Program-made: the position numbers and the translations under genes
From: Eutreptiella sp. 'Long Island Sound 2002'
Taxonomy: Eukaryota; Euglenozoa; Euglenophyceae; Eutreptiales; Eutreptiaceae
Length of the DNA stretch: 64,000 nucleotides
Direction of reading: 5' to 3'
NCBI GenBank assembly: GCA_964036045.1
Contig: OZ038384.1
Span: forward strand, 46,376,851 to 46,440,850
Part shown: positions 52,676 through 63,752 of the stretch, piece by piece
Layout of the letters: each line of letters starts with the position of its first letter
Position numbering within the stretch: position 1 is the first letter of the stretch
Notes under the pieces: model-generated
What the model was told of the DNA's origin: nothing
What the model saw: the letters and a program-made list of their open reading frames with translations, nothing else
The model's database searches: none

Positions 52676-55600
52676 TGAAAAACACGCCTTGCGGTGTTCA
52701 ATGCCAATGGAATCTGCGCAGAAGTAACCCCTTCTGGTTAACGGAAGCGACGCGTGGACTTCATCACAAAATTCTTAGTACAAAAAGAGGTCTCCGTCAT
52801 GGGGATACTGGAGCACCACCTCAGTACGCCCGAAGATCTGATCCGTTTGCAGGAACACTTCAAAGCTTTCAACTTTCATTTTTATGCTCAACTCTCCCCA
52901 GAGGGAAGGGGTGGTGCAAGCGTTGCCTTCAGGCAGGACTGGTCCATGCCATCACCCCCAGAGCCCATCCCCATCCCTACACACCCTGAGCTGCAGTCAA
53001 GAATGATGTTGGTCAAGTTACTTTCCCCCTTCGGGGCCTGCTACCCGATTTTGGTGGCCCACTTCCACCATCAGGCCAAATTGAGGCAAGCGCAATGGAC
53101 AGCCCTACATCAATTCTTTGTCCATAGACGGGACAGGATTATACTATTGGCAGACCATAATTCTTTCATCCTGCCCCACAGAGATGTAGCCTGACCCCCA
53201 CAATCCATTGATTCTGAGGTGACTGCAGCTAGAACAGTCGAGACCCAATTCCTAGCCACCAATGAACTGATGGACGCCTATCCATTTGTGCATGAAGCCA
53301 AATCGGTGTCGTCACATTTGGAAGGATGGACTTGGGGCTTCCCTGCGGCAACACCAAACAAACCACCAGCCGGGAAAAAACGCAAACACAGTCACACGAC
53401 ACAAGACGCACCACAAGTAAAACCACCCCCAAAACAGCACAGGACCACGGCGACGCCACCAGCCAACCACACACACGGCACAACAATAAAGGACCGCAGA
53501 AGGCGAATTGACAGAATCCACTTCCCGACAGAACTCTCTGAGTATGTTACAGGATGCTATCCTCTATTCTTAGGCGCCTCCGACCACAAATGTGTCTTAA
53601 TGACGATGGACCCACCACCGTAATCAAACGCTGCAAAGCGCACCCGCTGCCCGACAAATTTTTTGCATAATCAAGAACCGGTCGACACACTGGGAGCAGA
53701 GGTGATGGGGCTACGCTCAGAGGGCTTCTGTTGGTGGAAGGACGCACAACACATCATCATGCGCACAGCCATCGACTACGAGAAGCATCACAACCCCTCG
53801 GGTTTCACCAACATACAGGCACTCGTCATGGAGTGCTCCACTACACATATCTCACCACTGGCATGGGATCATCTGAACGACCTGGGCTGCCACCCACCAG
53901 ACCCATCTTCTGCCTATTCTATGTTGGTGATGTTACAGGCTCAGTCAGGGGGTGAACAGGCCAGGGAACAGGTACAGCGACAGCTGAAAGAAAGTCTTGA
54001 CACAGCCAACACGGCAAAGGATAAGTCAAGAGAGCTTTGGAGACTCCTCCAACAACTCAAAATAAAACGAAAGCTCTCATGTTTGCGGACAACCACCGGC
54101 CAGTCCTTACACTCGGCTGACGCAATCGCCCACGAAATCACCAGCTAACTGAAGTCTACCATGCAGGCCACTGGTGCCTCTGAGGATGCATGCCGGCAAT
54201 ATCTGCACCCCTTCTTTCATGGCAAAAACACACAGTCACTATTCCGCATGCTCACGAAAACGATAGATCTAGACCTGATTCAGGCACCCCTATTGTCTTT
54301 GCATCCCACGTCTTCCCCAGGAGAAGACGGTTTTACGGCACAAGTGTACCGTTCCTTTCTGCATGAATTTGCGCCTGTCATGTTGCGCATTGTCACACAA
54401 TTTTTGGTTGATGGCACACTGCCGCAGCAGTGGACCACAGCACTACTCAATCCCATCCCCAAGGGCTCAGGTGTGCCCACAGCAGGTGATTTACGACCGC
54501 TAGTACTCCAGACTGTGGCACTCAAATGGTTGGCAGCATCTATCTCTTTGCATCTCAAAGACCTCCTCATCTATTTAACCCCTCTTGAGCAAAAGGGCTT
54601 TATTCGCGGTAGATACATGTTTGAATGTTTGTATGAATCTTTCGGTTCCTGGAGGCACTACCTAGAAGCAGCCTTTCTCCCCATAGACTTTTCCAAAGCT
54701 TTTGACAGCGTTACGCACACATATTGCTCTGTCTTCTTTCAAATGATGGGACTGCCACAGGGATATGTTCCTGCGCTGCTTCATCTGTTTCAAGCGCCAA
54801 TCAAACTCCTCCTACCACAAGGAACATGCATCTGCATGGATATTCCCCCACCTCAGGAGTCAGGCAGGGCTACCCTCTCTCACCCATCTTGTTCTCGATG
54901 CTCATTTCACCAATAATTGCCCATTTGCGCTCACTGAACCACGACATCCGCTCACTTCTGTATGCAGACGATTTACTGATTATTCTACCCTTTCCCCAGC
55001 ATCTCTGTGTGAAATTGATTCATGGAGTTCTGCAGGAGCTTGCCCTCTTCACCAGGATCACGGGGCTCAGGGTCAATTTCGACAAGTCGGCAATTCTGTT
55101 GAAAGGAACATGGAGCCTGCATCACAAATCACTCATCAACTCTCTCCCGATTGCCATCAAACCATCCGCTAAATACCTTGGGGTACTGTTAGGCAATGCG
55201 ACACCCGAAGAGCCATTTGCTCCGGCACTGCAGAAGGCTCTCCACCGAGCGGTGCGCATGCAAGAATGGGGACTGACACTCCAGCAACGCATAGAACTAC
55301 TCAAGCAATGGGTATTGCCTGTACTGACGGTACCAGCACGCGTCATCTTCCCCACAAAGGCGATTGGTGCCCCACTGGCGGACGTGTACCGCATTGCACT
55401 CAAATTGAACCCATGGGGCATCACTCTCCCCATCCTGGGGCTACCTGTATCAGAAGGGGGTTTCTCACTGATGCCCCCGAAATCCTTTCTGCTGTGGCAA
55501 CACGCCTCCATGTTTTTGCAGTACGTCAAAGACCCAGCGACAATTTCCAACATTATAGCCGTGCCCTTCAAGCACTGGGCCGAGAGATACGGAGTGCACT

Positions 55601-55686
55601 GCACCTCGGCAACCCTTCCTTTCTTCAGCATGGGACCTGTTCCTTACAGCACCATGCCTACCATGGCCTTTGCCGCCAAGGCATAA
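52676..55686 (+). pseudogene. non-LTR (LINE) retrotransposon ORF2: endonuclease and reverse transcriptase, broken
   Basis: Endonuclease part: FNANG (~52690), catalytic-Glu region GILEHHLSTPEDL (~52803), LLADHNSFI (in place of GDFN, ~53150) and GASDHKCVLM (~53575). Linker 53660-54150 is helical. RT part: SSPGEDGF (~54310), LLNPIPKGSG...DLRPLVL (~54445-54510), QKGFIRGRYM, FLPIDFSKAFDS (motif A, ~54690), then after a frameshift near 54840 GVRQGYPLSPILFSM (motif B), SLLYADDLL (motif C, ~54960), NFDKSA and YLGVLLG. Stops occur near 53193, 53621 and 54146. The frame ends at TAA 55686 shortly after the thumb-like region. Such elements copy RNA into DNA at a nicked target. No poly(A) or target duplication is obvious; the original 3' end may lie beyond 55800. 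Confidence 0.9.
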
Positions 55687-55689
55687 CAC

Positions 55690-56460
55690 CGGCAACACTC
55701 ACCCTATGGGCCACCGTTGAAGATCCCGAAGCCCCCCAAACACAAACAGAAGAAGGGAACTAGAAGAAGCCGCAGTTGTAGCCCGTGTGGCAAGAAGGTA
55801 CAACCCTGGAGCCCTACCACCTGATAGCCGGGCACACCGCTGTTTGTGAGGGGTCGTTTCTTGGCTGGGATGAGCCTAACAGGCCGTGAGGCTCGCAAAG
55901 TAATGCACAGAGTAGCAGGTGGCATGGTTCTACCTCTGGCCTTTCATTCATCAGTTTTCCCGTATTGCCGGATGGTGCACGGCGGTTATGATTGCACAGT
56001 ATTGTCCGCTTGTTCATGCCATGCTGTGGGCTTGGTGTCCACATACATTGTGCACATCATCCCTGAATTCGCCGAAGAGGGTTGCACTACAATTCTATAT
56101 TTGCACGGGTAGAGCCACACATGCTTCAACCCTCCCACCCCCATGTTACTTTCGGATGAGGCAGGGGAGAGGGACTTAAGGGATGCCAAAAGGTAAGTGC
56201 CTCTTACTAGTACCCAACAAGATGCCAGTATATCCGAAATATTGTAACTCGAGCTCCAGCAAAAGATCGTGCGTAAGAACGAAAAAGTTCCGTCTGCCAA
56301 CACTTGGGTCCCTGTCCAGCGAAATGTTGTACTACAGGCCTGCATGGTGGCTGCCAATGTGCTGTGGCGCACAATCTTTGTACGCTTGTTACACCACAGG
56401 CATCTCAAAAACACCGCCCACAGACCCTTGAGGGCAAGAAGCAGGTGCCTGTACTGTATT
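55690..56460. other. unassigned sequence downstream of the LINE
   Basis: May include the LINE 3' UTR. No motif, polyadenylate tract or gene that I can support. Confidence 0.4.
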
Positions 56461-56461
56461 A

Positions 56462-57031
56462 ATGCACACAGACACGTGCTTTGTGAAGTGCACCTTCGTA
56501 GGTGCCAAAGAGGAAATGGATGTGTTGTGTGTGTGTGTGTGTGGGAGTCGTGGCGCAAAACGTGGCAGGCCGAGGTGGGTGTCCGCCGAGCTGGAAGCGA
56601 TCCAAGTTTGGCCCACATTGGGTTTGAAAAGTCGTGCCCATCTTGAATCATGTGTTGCACGTCTAAAGGCTCCTAATACAGGCAAGGGAGAACGTGCTAG
56701 CGAACCAGTCCCTAACCCTAACCCAAATACTTCCTCCATTGGCACTGTACCTCCATTTGAGGGGGAGGATAGTGCGGGCTCATTTCGAGGCCCTAATGTA
56801 GTTACTACGGAGCGACGTGTTGAGCACGCACGAAAAGCTAAGCTGATGAGTATCCCCATTGTTGATGGTGACATTGAGCACGAACTAGTGGCATGTGGTA
56901 GCAGCAGTAGCAGCAGTAGCAGCAGTAGAAGCAGCAACAGCAGTAGCAGCAAGAGCAGCAACATCAGTAGCAGCAACAGTAGTAGCAACAGCAGTGACAA
57001 TAGTAGTGAAGGCCCTTTTGGCGCCGACTAA
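56462..57031 (+). CDS. possible Ser-rich protein of unknown function (uncertain)
   Basis: An open frame of 189 codons. The first ~140 residues mix Cys-rich (TG)n-encoded sequence with polar segments (KRGRPRWVSAELEAI, SIPIVDGDIEHELV). The last ~40 are almost all Ser/Asn, encoded by an AGC/AGT microsatellite (56898-57010). In-frame simple repeats and the lack of a family match make this doubtful. The middle region has a mild coding look, and the frame is open upstream in another phase (56269-56646), so an exon of a decayed gene is possible. Confidence 0.25.
   Translation: MHTDTCFVKCTFVGAKEEMDVLCVCVCGSRGAKRGRPRWVSAELEAIQVWPTLGLKSRAHLESCVARLKAPNTGKGERASEPVPNPNPNTSSIGTVPPFEGEDSAGSFRGPNVVTTERRVEHARKAKLMSIPIVDGDIEHELVACGSSSSSSSSSRSSNSSSSKSSNISSSNSSSNSSDNSSEGPFGAD
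56898..57010 (+). repeat. AGC/AGT trinucleotide microsatellite
   Basis: Imperfect AGCAGCAGTAGC-type repeats of about 110 bases. Confidence 0.85.
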
Positions 57032-57346
57032 GATACTAGTGGGCAAGACGTATCCGGTGGCTCTCCTTTAAGTGCCACCGATTGTGATCGGTCCACGTCA
57101 TGAGGCAACAATATAGAAACCCCATCGCGAAATAAATCATCATGTGGTCGTGCATATTGGAAAGGACGTAGTGGGTGTGGATGCCATGTCCAGCGATGCA
57201 TGTCCAGTACGTATGCTAAGCGAAGGAGAGTACATCGTTCACACTTCAAGTTAAGTAAAAACTTTATGGTTGCCTTTCTTTTGCATGTGTCTTGCCTAGG
57301 TATAATGGCATCTCCTATGGTGTGCAAAGATGTTGGAAACACGCCT

Positions 57347-57485
57347 GGAAGTTGTCAAACGGGCTCGGGAAAACGCTCGGAAGCTTTGGCCGGGAAAGCG
57401 GCTCCAAAAAAGCAACCAATATCAGTAGCAATCTCGTGGGGACTTCCCGGCCATGATACCTAGGGGCGCTCGGAGGAAATTTTCG
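57347..57485 (+). repeat. ~140 bp dispersed repeat, copy 3
   Basis: TGGAAGTTGTCAAACGGGCT to GCGCTCGGAGGAAATTTTCG, with the central palindrome decayed to ACCAATATCAGT. It is more diverged than the two copies at 18.9 and 21.6 kb. Confidence 0.65.
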
Positions 57486-57639
57486 ATGCTACGTTGCTTC
57501 TAATTTTCAAAATCCACCGTCCCACATTTGTCGAATTGGGGGCATACATGTTGGCAGCTTCAAAAATCCTAAGCAATACGGGTAGCTTTTTCTATCCAAT
57601 TGTTACCTTCTATGTTGTGCCCCTAAGTGACATGTGCTC

Positions 57640-58555
57640 AAAGGAACGTAGAGCAAAGAAACGGTTTGCCAAAGGACAAATGTTGTGAGGATTACACCTC
57701 GGACCTAGTAATACCCACCGTGTTATTTCCTTTCTGCATGTTAGGCGGCGCCTCTGAGCCTTTGCGGAACACATCCGCTTGCCCATTAGCCTACGTGGAC
57801 GACAATAGAATGGTCTGCAGCCCAACGGTTTGGACCGTCGCTCACTTCGTTGCGAAGAAGCGGGTAGGGGAAAATGAGCCATCGCCAAGCCGTCGCCAGA
57901 AGGACCAACGTTGTGAGGTCTATATCTGTAGCTTGGTGACACTGCTGCTCTGCCTCTCTTTTGCAAGTCGAGCGGCGCCTCTCAGCCTTTGTGGAACACG
58001 TTTGCTTGCCTAGTTGCTCGCCGGTGGGATGACACAATGATTCACGGCCCAACGGAAACAACCGCAGCCCACTTTCCCAATAAAAAAAAAAACAAGTGAA
58101 TATGGGGCAAAACGGACGTTATAAGGCATGAGGGACCAATGTTGTGAGGACTAAAGCAATAACTTGGTGACATTGTTGGTCTTGCTTACTTTTGCATGTC
58201 CTGCAACGCCTCCGAGCCTTTGCTAAACGCGTTTGCCTGCCCAGCAGCTCGCCGGGGAGAGGACACAATGGTTCACGATCCAACGGAGAGGAGCCGAAGG
58301 CATTTTTCGTACAAAAAAAAAACAAGTGGAAACCGGGCAAAAATGAGATTATGAAGCGTGAGGCATCATTGTTGTTGGGATTACATCTCTGAATTGGTGG
58401 TTGCGCCGACATTGACACCTTTCATATGTCGTTTCGCACCTCCGAGCCTTTGCGGAACATGTTTGCTTGCCCAGCACCTCATGGGGAGATGATACAATGG
58501 TTCATGGCGCAACACAAAGGATTGCGGGGCATTTTTCTTAGCTATTTTTCTTCGG
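57640..58555 (+). repeat. ~230 bp tandem repeat array, left part
   Basis: Landmarks GGCGGCGCCTCTGAGCCTTT, GGAACACNTTTGCTTGCC, ACAATGGTTCANGGCCCAAC and GAGGACTANATC recur with a period of 226-233 bases (GCGCCTC at about 57747, 57973, 58206 and 58435). Each unit ends with an A-rich stretch (AATAAAAAAAAAAACAAGTG). Confidence 0.85.
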
Positions 58556-60015
58556 TTGGGCGGGGTACCATGTCGTCTTAGGGGGCTGAGGACCAATACT
58601 TTATTTAATTTCCCTCGTCTCCATCTCCATCTCGAGCACCGCGTTCTCCGACGCCGCCCGACTGGCCAGTATGGCGAGTTTCACCACTTCCTTTACCCAA
58701 CTAGTGTGTCCCTCTCAAGCCCAAGACCCTTGAGTTGATAGGAGAGAACTCAGGTCGGCACGATGCTCCTTTCGTCAACCGGGTCTCCGGGGAATGCACG
58801 CGCTACCGGTTCTCGTTGTTCAACTTGCAACGCAACCCTTTGTAGATCTAGAGGTCCAGATGGCGCCTTTCACGAAGTCATTTGGTGACGCGCACTGAGG
58901 AGCGGGCAGCACTTGTGCTAGACATGCTCTTGCCGGGGCCCACCATCGCTCCCGCGAGGATACCACACCCCGAGATAGAGCCGCCGCGCCCACTGCCTGC
59001 TGGTGGTGCACACCAACAAACCCTACAGCAAATTCAGAGGCACCGCCAGCACTTGCTTCTCCCCCTTCCGCCACCGTGTCCGCCACTATAAGCAGTGGCC
59101 CCGAAGCAGCCGGACCCCCACAGTCGGGTAGTAAAAGCCTGCCAAATGTCGGTTGAATGCTGGTGTCCCTTCTCCCCGTGATGTCACTGCCACCACGCTA
59201 CACGTCCCCCAATGCACCACGAACACGGTCCCTCCCTCATGACTGCGCCCGGCACTTAGGCGTCCCCTGGGCTCTCGGTACCCCCCACACCCTTGTCCCC
59301 AAGCTCCCCAGAGCCAGCACTCCCTCCTTCCCTAGGCTCCCGGCACTAGGCACTCCCTCCCCCCGCTGACCCCCAGCACCCGCCACTCCCTCCTCCCCAC
59401 CCCGGATTCACTGCCTAACAAGCGCCGGGGGACCCAGTGAAGGGACCATTCCACAAACGTTGCTTTTCGATACCACATTCCGCCCTCGGGGATAAATGCC
59501 AATGGTTGGTGGTTGGTGGTTGGTGGTTGGTCGCTTGAGCCTCTCTCTCTCTGTGTGTGCGTCAAATGACATCAACACAATGCCAGGAAGATTGTCTTGT
59601 GGGAGGAGAAGGTGGAGAAGGAGAAGGTGCAACAGGAAAGGAAGGAGAGGGAAGAGAAGGAGAAGAAGGAGAAGGCGAAGGAGAAGGAGAAAGAGCAGCG
59701 GGGGCGCCTCACCCTTGTCTCCCTAATGGACAAGCGGCTACTGGGCAACATGCCCATCGATGACGTGAGCGTCCCTTGGGAAACCTTGCCGCCCCGCTTG
59801 TGGGCCTACCAACAGGCCGACCGGGCAAAGATACCCGGTCCCAGGTGGGACACACACCGCCATGGTGCCACAACAGTGTTTTTCAACACCACTATTCCCT
59901 TGTTTGCACCGTCGGGGTGTTCGGGTATTTCTCAATGGTGCCCCCCATGTGCCGCTAGCAGGGCGCGAACCATCGGTCTACGGTTTACACAGCGGGGCTA
60001 CTAGCCGCTGGTAGG
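58556..60015. other. ~1.45 kb sequence interrupting the tandem array
   Basis: Unrelated to the ~230 bp unit. It includes a GGTTGGT tract (59498-59530), a purine tract of GGAGAA repeats (59596-59700) and a 135-codon plus-strand frame (59597-60004). That frame's first part (EKEKVQQERKEREEKEKK) is a charged helix encoded by the purine tract, and its second part (MPIDDVSVPWETLPPRLWAY) is less repetitive. I cannot tell whether that frame is a gene. Confidence 0.5.
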
Positions 60016-60640
60016 CGTCAACTAGTGACCCTATGTGGAAAAATCACAGGATGATATCGGGAGAGCAATTTTGTGAGGACTACATCTCTGAACTTGTGAG
60101 TTCGTTCGTGTTGAAAAATGTTCAATGACGTGCGGCGCCTCTCAGCCTTCGCGGAATGCGTTTGTTGGCCCGGCACCCATCCGGGAGACGACAAAATGGT
60201 TCATGGCCGAATGGAAAGGACCGCAGCCCATTTTGCTTAAAAAAAACTAGTGAAAACGGGGAGAAATTATATTATGAACCCGAGGGACCAAGGTGGTGAG
60301 GGCAACATCTCCAAACCGGTGGCCTTGTTGGTCTTGTTGTCTTTTCCATGTCGTGCGGCGCCTCCCAACCTTTTATGAACACGCTTGCAGCGGACCCAAT
60401 GGGAAGACACAATGGTTCATTGCCCGACGGAAAGAACCGTAGCCCTTTTTTCGAGAAAAAAAACAACAACAACAAAAAGTGAAAACGGAGCAAAAATGTC
60501 ATTTTGAACCCTAGGGGACCAAGGTTGTCAGACAATGTCTCTAAACTAGTGACCCTGTTGGTCCTTCCGTCTTTTGCATGTGGTGCGGCGCCTCCGAGCC
60601 TGACTGGAACCTTGGGAGGCCTTACCAAGCGACACTCTGG
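60016..60640 (+). repeat. ~230 bp tandem repeat array, right part
   Basis: Three more units with GCGGCGCCTC at about 60132, 60355 and 60586 and the same AAAACNAGTGAAAACGG segment. Together with 57640-58555 they form one array split by 58556-60015. The last unit breaks off in GAGCCTGACTGG. Confidence 0.85.
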
Positions 60641-62225
60641 GACACCCAAAAGTGCAAATTTTTGCCTCCAACAAGGCTTTTTTGGGAGGGTAACAATTAG
60701 AGGACAAGGTAAGACATTGCCAAAGATTGGGTTTTAAAAGACAATTTTTGTTTGCATACCCATGAAGCTTTCTCAACTATGTGGATCAACTGCCCAAATT
60801 AGCGGAAGTCAATTGTGATGTGAAATTTCGGATTTCATTTGAACATACGTGATATCAGACCCATTGTTAGCCACTTTGAGGTCCAATGAGATTTGAAACT
60901 TCGCCACTTCTTCCATTTGGCATGATTTGATGCCTTTCCTTTCAAAGATCATCTGTGATGCGTGTTTGTTGTGTACTGCAGCCCATTTGAAGCCCGTGTT
61001 GTTTTTTTGTGAGTCCGACATCTTTCTTTCCCACCTTGTTCATTGTTCTGAGGCATGTGAATCCTATTCATTGTTGTGAGCCGCCCACGGGCCGTGGATC
61101 CTCCATTGTTACATGTGGTTGTTGCTGGAAGTGAATTTCAAAGTGTAGAGAAGCTGATGACGTACGTTGCAAATGGTTGATCCGTTAGATTACTTGTCGT
61201 CTGGGCACTGGCCATACCAACTAATAGACGAACTCGGAAGGATCCTACGCAACTGCTGGTTGCTCATTGTGTCCGCAAGAAGCCCTATTGGTGCCCTGTT
61301 CTGGCAAATCAATTGGTGTGCCTTTGCAGACTGCTGCGAAAATTTGCTGCTCCCTAGACTCATTCTCAGGCTGCACCGGTGGCAATCCCTTGTAGCCGGA
61401 GGATAGACCAATTGTTCCATGCAAGAGGAATTGTGCACGCAGCCGTGCCCAAACTTACGTACACAGGGCGGGGGTCACTAGCAATTACTCTACCGGTAAC
61501 ACGTGCTAAGTATAAACTGATTTTTTTGGGCGTCGATATTGAACAATTTAACGACCCCGTTTTGCAGCCCCCGAACAACAAAAACACGCGCGTAAGTGGC
61601 CGCCTAACACCCACTCTCCATTTTATCGGATGGAGGCGGCCTCCTAGGCCCGCAAGCCAAGGCATGTGTTGGTGGCCTCCGGTGCCGCCACCTCTCAGTC
61701 CTCCGGGCAGCCCAGGTACAGAGCGTCATAGGCAGGCAACCCGCTCGGCGACCATGCAGGCAAACAACACTGCCAAAAACACCATAAAAAGCGCCACACT
61801 CGTGCCACACAAACTTTCAAAGAGGGAGTTCTCAATTTAGGCACGAGGGAACTTCTCGACTAACTTCGAGGAGTCGCTTTGCGGCTATGGTCTGGTTCGA
61901 GGCGGCTTTTGGTTTTTGAGCTTTGGGGAGTATTTACGCCACACACGCTCGCGCACACGCTACTTTTATTGCGGCCTTACCCAGAACCGATGGCCTTCTT
62001 ACGCCCTCTTAAAATGCGCCCCAAGAACTACAAATCCTTGGATACGACACCGGTGTAAAGATCCCTCCGTCTTGCAATATCCGGCACCTCCCGATGTGAC
62101 AACATACAACATGGCCCCTTGGGAGCAACCACAACCCTATTTCGGGGTCTCCGTGTTGCAATGTCAATCTTACCCACCCATGTCCAACTAGTGGAGGGAA
62201 ATTATAGCTCTTCCGGCTTAGCCAG
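60641..62225. other. unassigned sequence
   Basis: Open frames include 61379-61840 plus (LTYTGRGSLAITLPVTRAKY, FLGVDIEQFNDPVL) and 61366-61665 minus. They overlap, so at most one can be real, and I recognise neither. Confidence 0.4.
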
Positions 62226-62395
62226 GAGTTGATCTACAGCTACCTGATCCAGCGAAACACCACCAAATGGCCCCACCATGCACAATACCCGCCACCATGC
62301 CAGTCCCTATGTGTGTGGTGTGTCTGTTGGTTATACCATCCTTGTGTCATCGCATGTCAACGGAACATCCTCACAACACACAGCAATATCCTTGT

Positions 62396-62798
62396 TTTGC
62401 TTGTACTGAGGCCCTGCCACGTTGTCCTGCCCTGTCCCGCCATGACACAAGGCAAGCGGCCACAAAACAAACACTCCAGCCTTTGACTCAAGGGTGCTGT
62501 CCAGGTTCCTTAGGAACATGATGACAGCGGAGTGCGTGGCCAGCCGGCCTTTACATGGCACGTGATGCCCGAGGAGGCAACGGCATCCGGTACCAAGCAA
62601 ACAGAGAACAATTCACTGAAGCAGAGGGGTGGTAGGCTGGTACTATCCCGATCTGTTAACCGGTCCCCCCCCCCCCGCTTGAGGCAAAACCTAAGTTATT
62701 GCTAACCTAGGTTTTGCTTGTACTAAGGCCTTCGCACGCTGTCCTGCCCTGTCCCGCCCTGACACAAAGCAAGCAGCCTCAAAACAAACACTCCAGCC
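62396..62798 (+). repeat. ~86 bp direct repeat, two copies
   Basis: TTTGCTTGTACTGAGGCC to ACAAACACTCCAGCC at 62396-62482 recurs at 62711-62798 with a few changes. The segment between holds a C run (62667-62676) and the CCTAAGTTATTGCTAACCTA segment that is inverted at 50097. Confidence 0.8.
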
Positions 62799-62851
62799 GG
62801 TACCCCAAGGGGAAAATAACCATGCATGCACCATTCCTGCTAGGAGCCATC

Positions 62852-63752
62852 ATATATGGGCGGTTGCACGGGGGGGGGGGGGTCATTCCGACGCAAAGTG
62901 GTAGATTTTTCAGATCTCGCCGTTTTTCTCAAAAATGTCGTTCCGTAGGGGGAGGTATGTCATGCCTTTTTGAAATCTCCAAGAAATGGCCGTTTCGGCA
63001 AGGTGTGGGTTTGGGGGGGGGGGGTAGGTGGCCATATTTTTTCGTACCGGACCCAAACTTTTTGGCGTTTTGGCGTTTCTGCTCCAATAATCTGGTTTGG
63101 CTTGGTGTGGTTTGTATACAGGGTTTCACGGTGCTTGGCCCGGTGCTCCAACATGTCGTTAGTATGGCAAATTTCAGTGCCATATTAAATGATGCAGATT
63201 TTTATGCCGAATCTACTGGTGAAGGTCCCGACCTTCAACACAACGATATGTTGGAGAAATTTACCAAAAACTGTGTGCAGGCCTACGTTGCGTCAAAATG
63301 CGTCTGGTTAGCATGACTTTCGCAGGCTACACTGCCAGCAGTTTTTGGTGATTTGCTCTACAATATCGTTGAGTTGAGGGGTGGGACCTGCACCAGTGGA
63401 TTCGGCATGAAATTTTGCATAATTTACTAGTCCGCTGAAATTTGCCAAAGTGACGATATGTTTGAGCGGCGGGCCAAGCACAGTGAAAACCCTGTACGTA
63501 TGCCAGGCCAGTAGGAGCAAATTTCCTGAAAATCGCCCGTGTTCGGCACCTCGGATAGCCCTGCCACCGTTTTGTTGGGCCACGAAATCTTGATTTTTGA
63601 ATTCTCCATGTCCGAAATAGGGGGGGACCAGCTTTTGGGCAAAGTCCGTACCAACCTCGGGCCAAAATTCCGAAAACGGCCGAAAAACCTCCCACTTTGC
63701 TTCAAAACCCTAGAAATAACCCCCCCCCCCCCTGCAAACGCCCATATATAAA
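62852..63752. mobile_element. ~900 bp imperfect foldback / MITE-like element
   Basis: The outer ends are inverted: CATATATGGGCGGTTGCACG with a G run at 62852, and a C run with TGCAAACGCCCATATATA at 63720-63752. The arms match inward to a centre near 63305. Both arms carry the same peptide-coding stretch in opposite directions: FTVLGPVLQHVVSMANFSA (plus, ~63120) and FTVLGPPLKHIVTLANFSG (minus, ~63490), each ending in TKNC. By eye identity is roughly three quarters. Confidence 0.75.
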
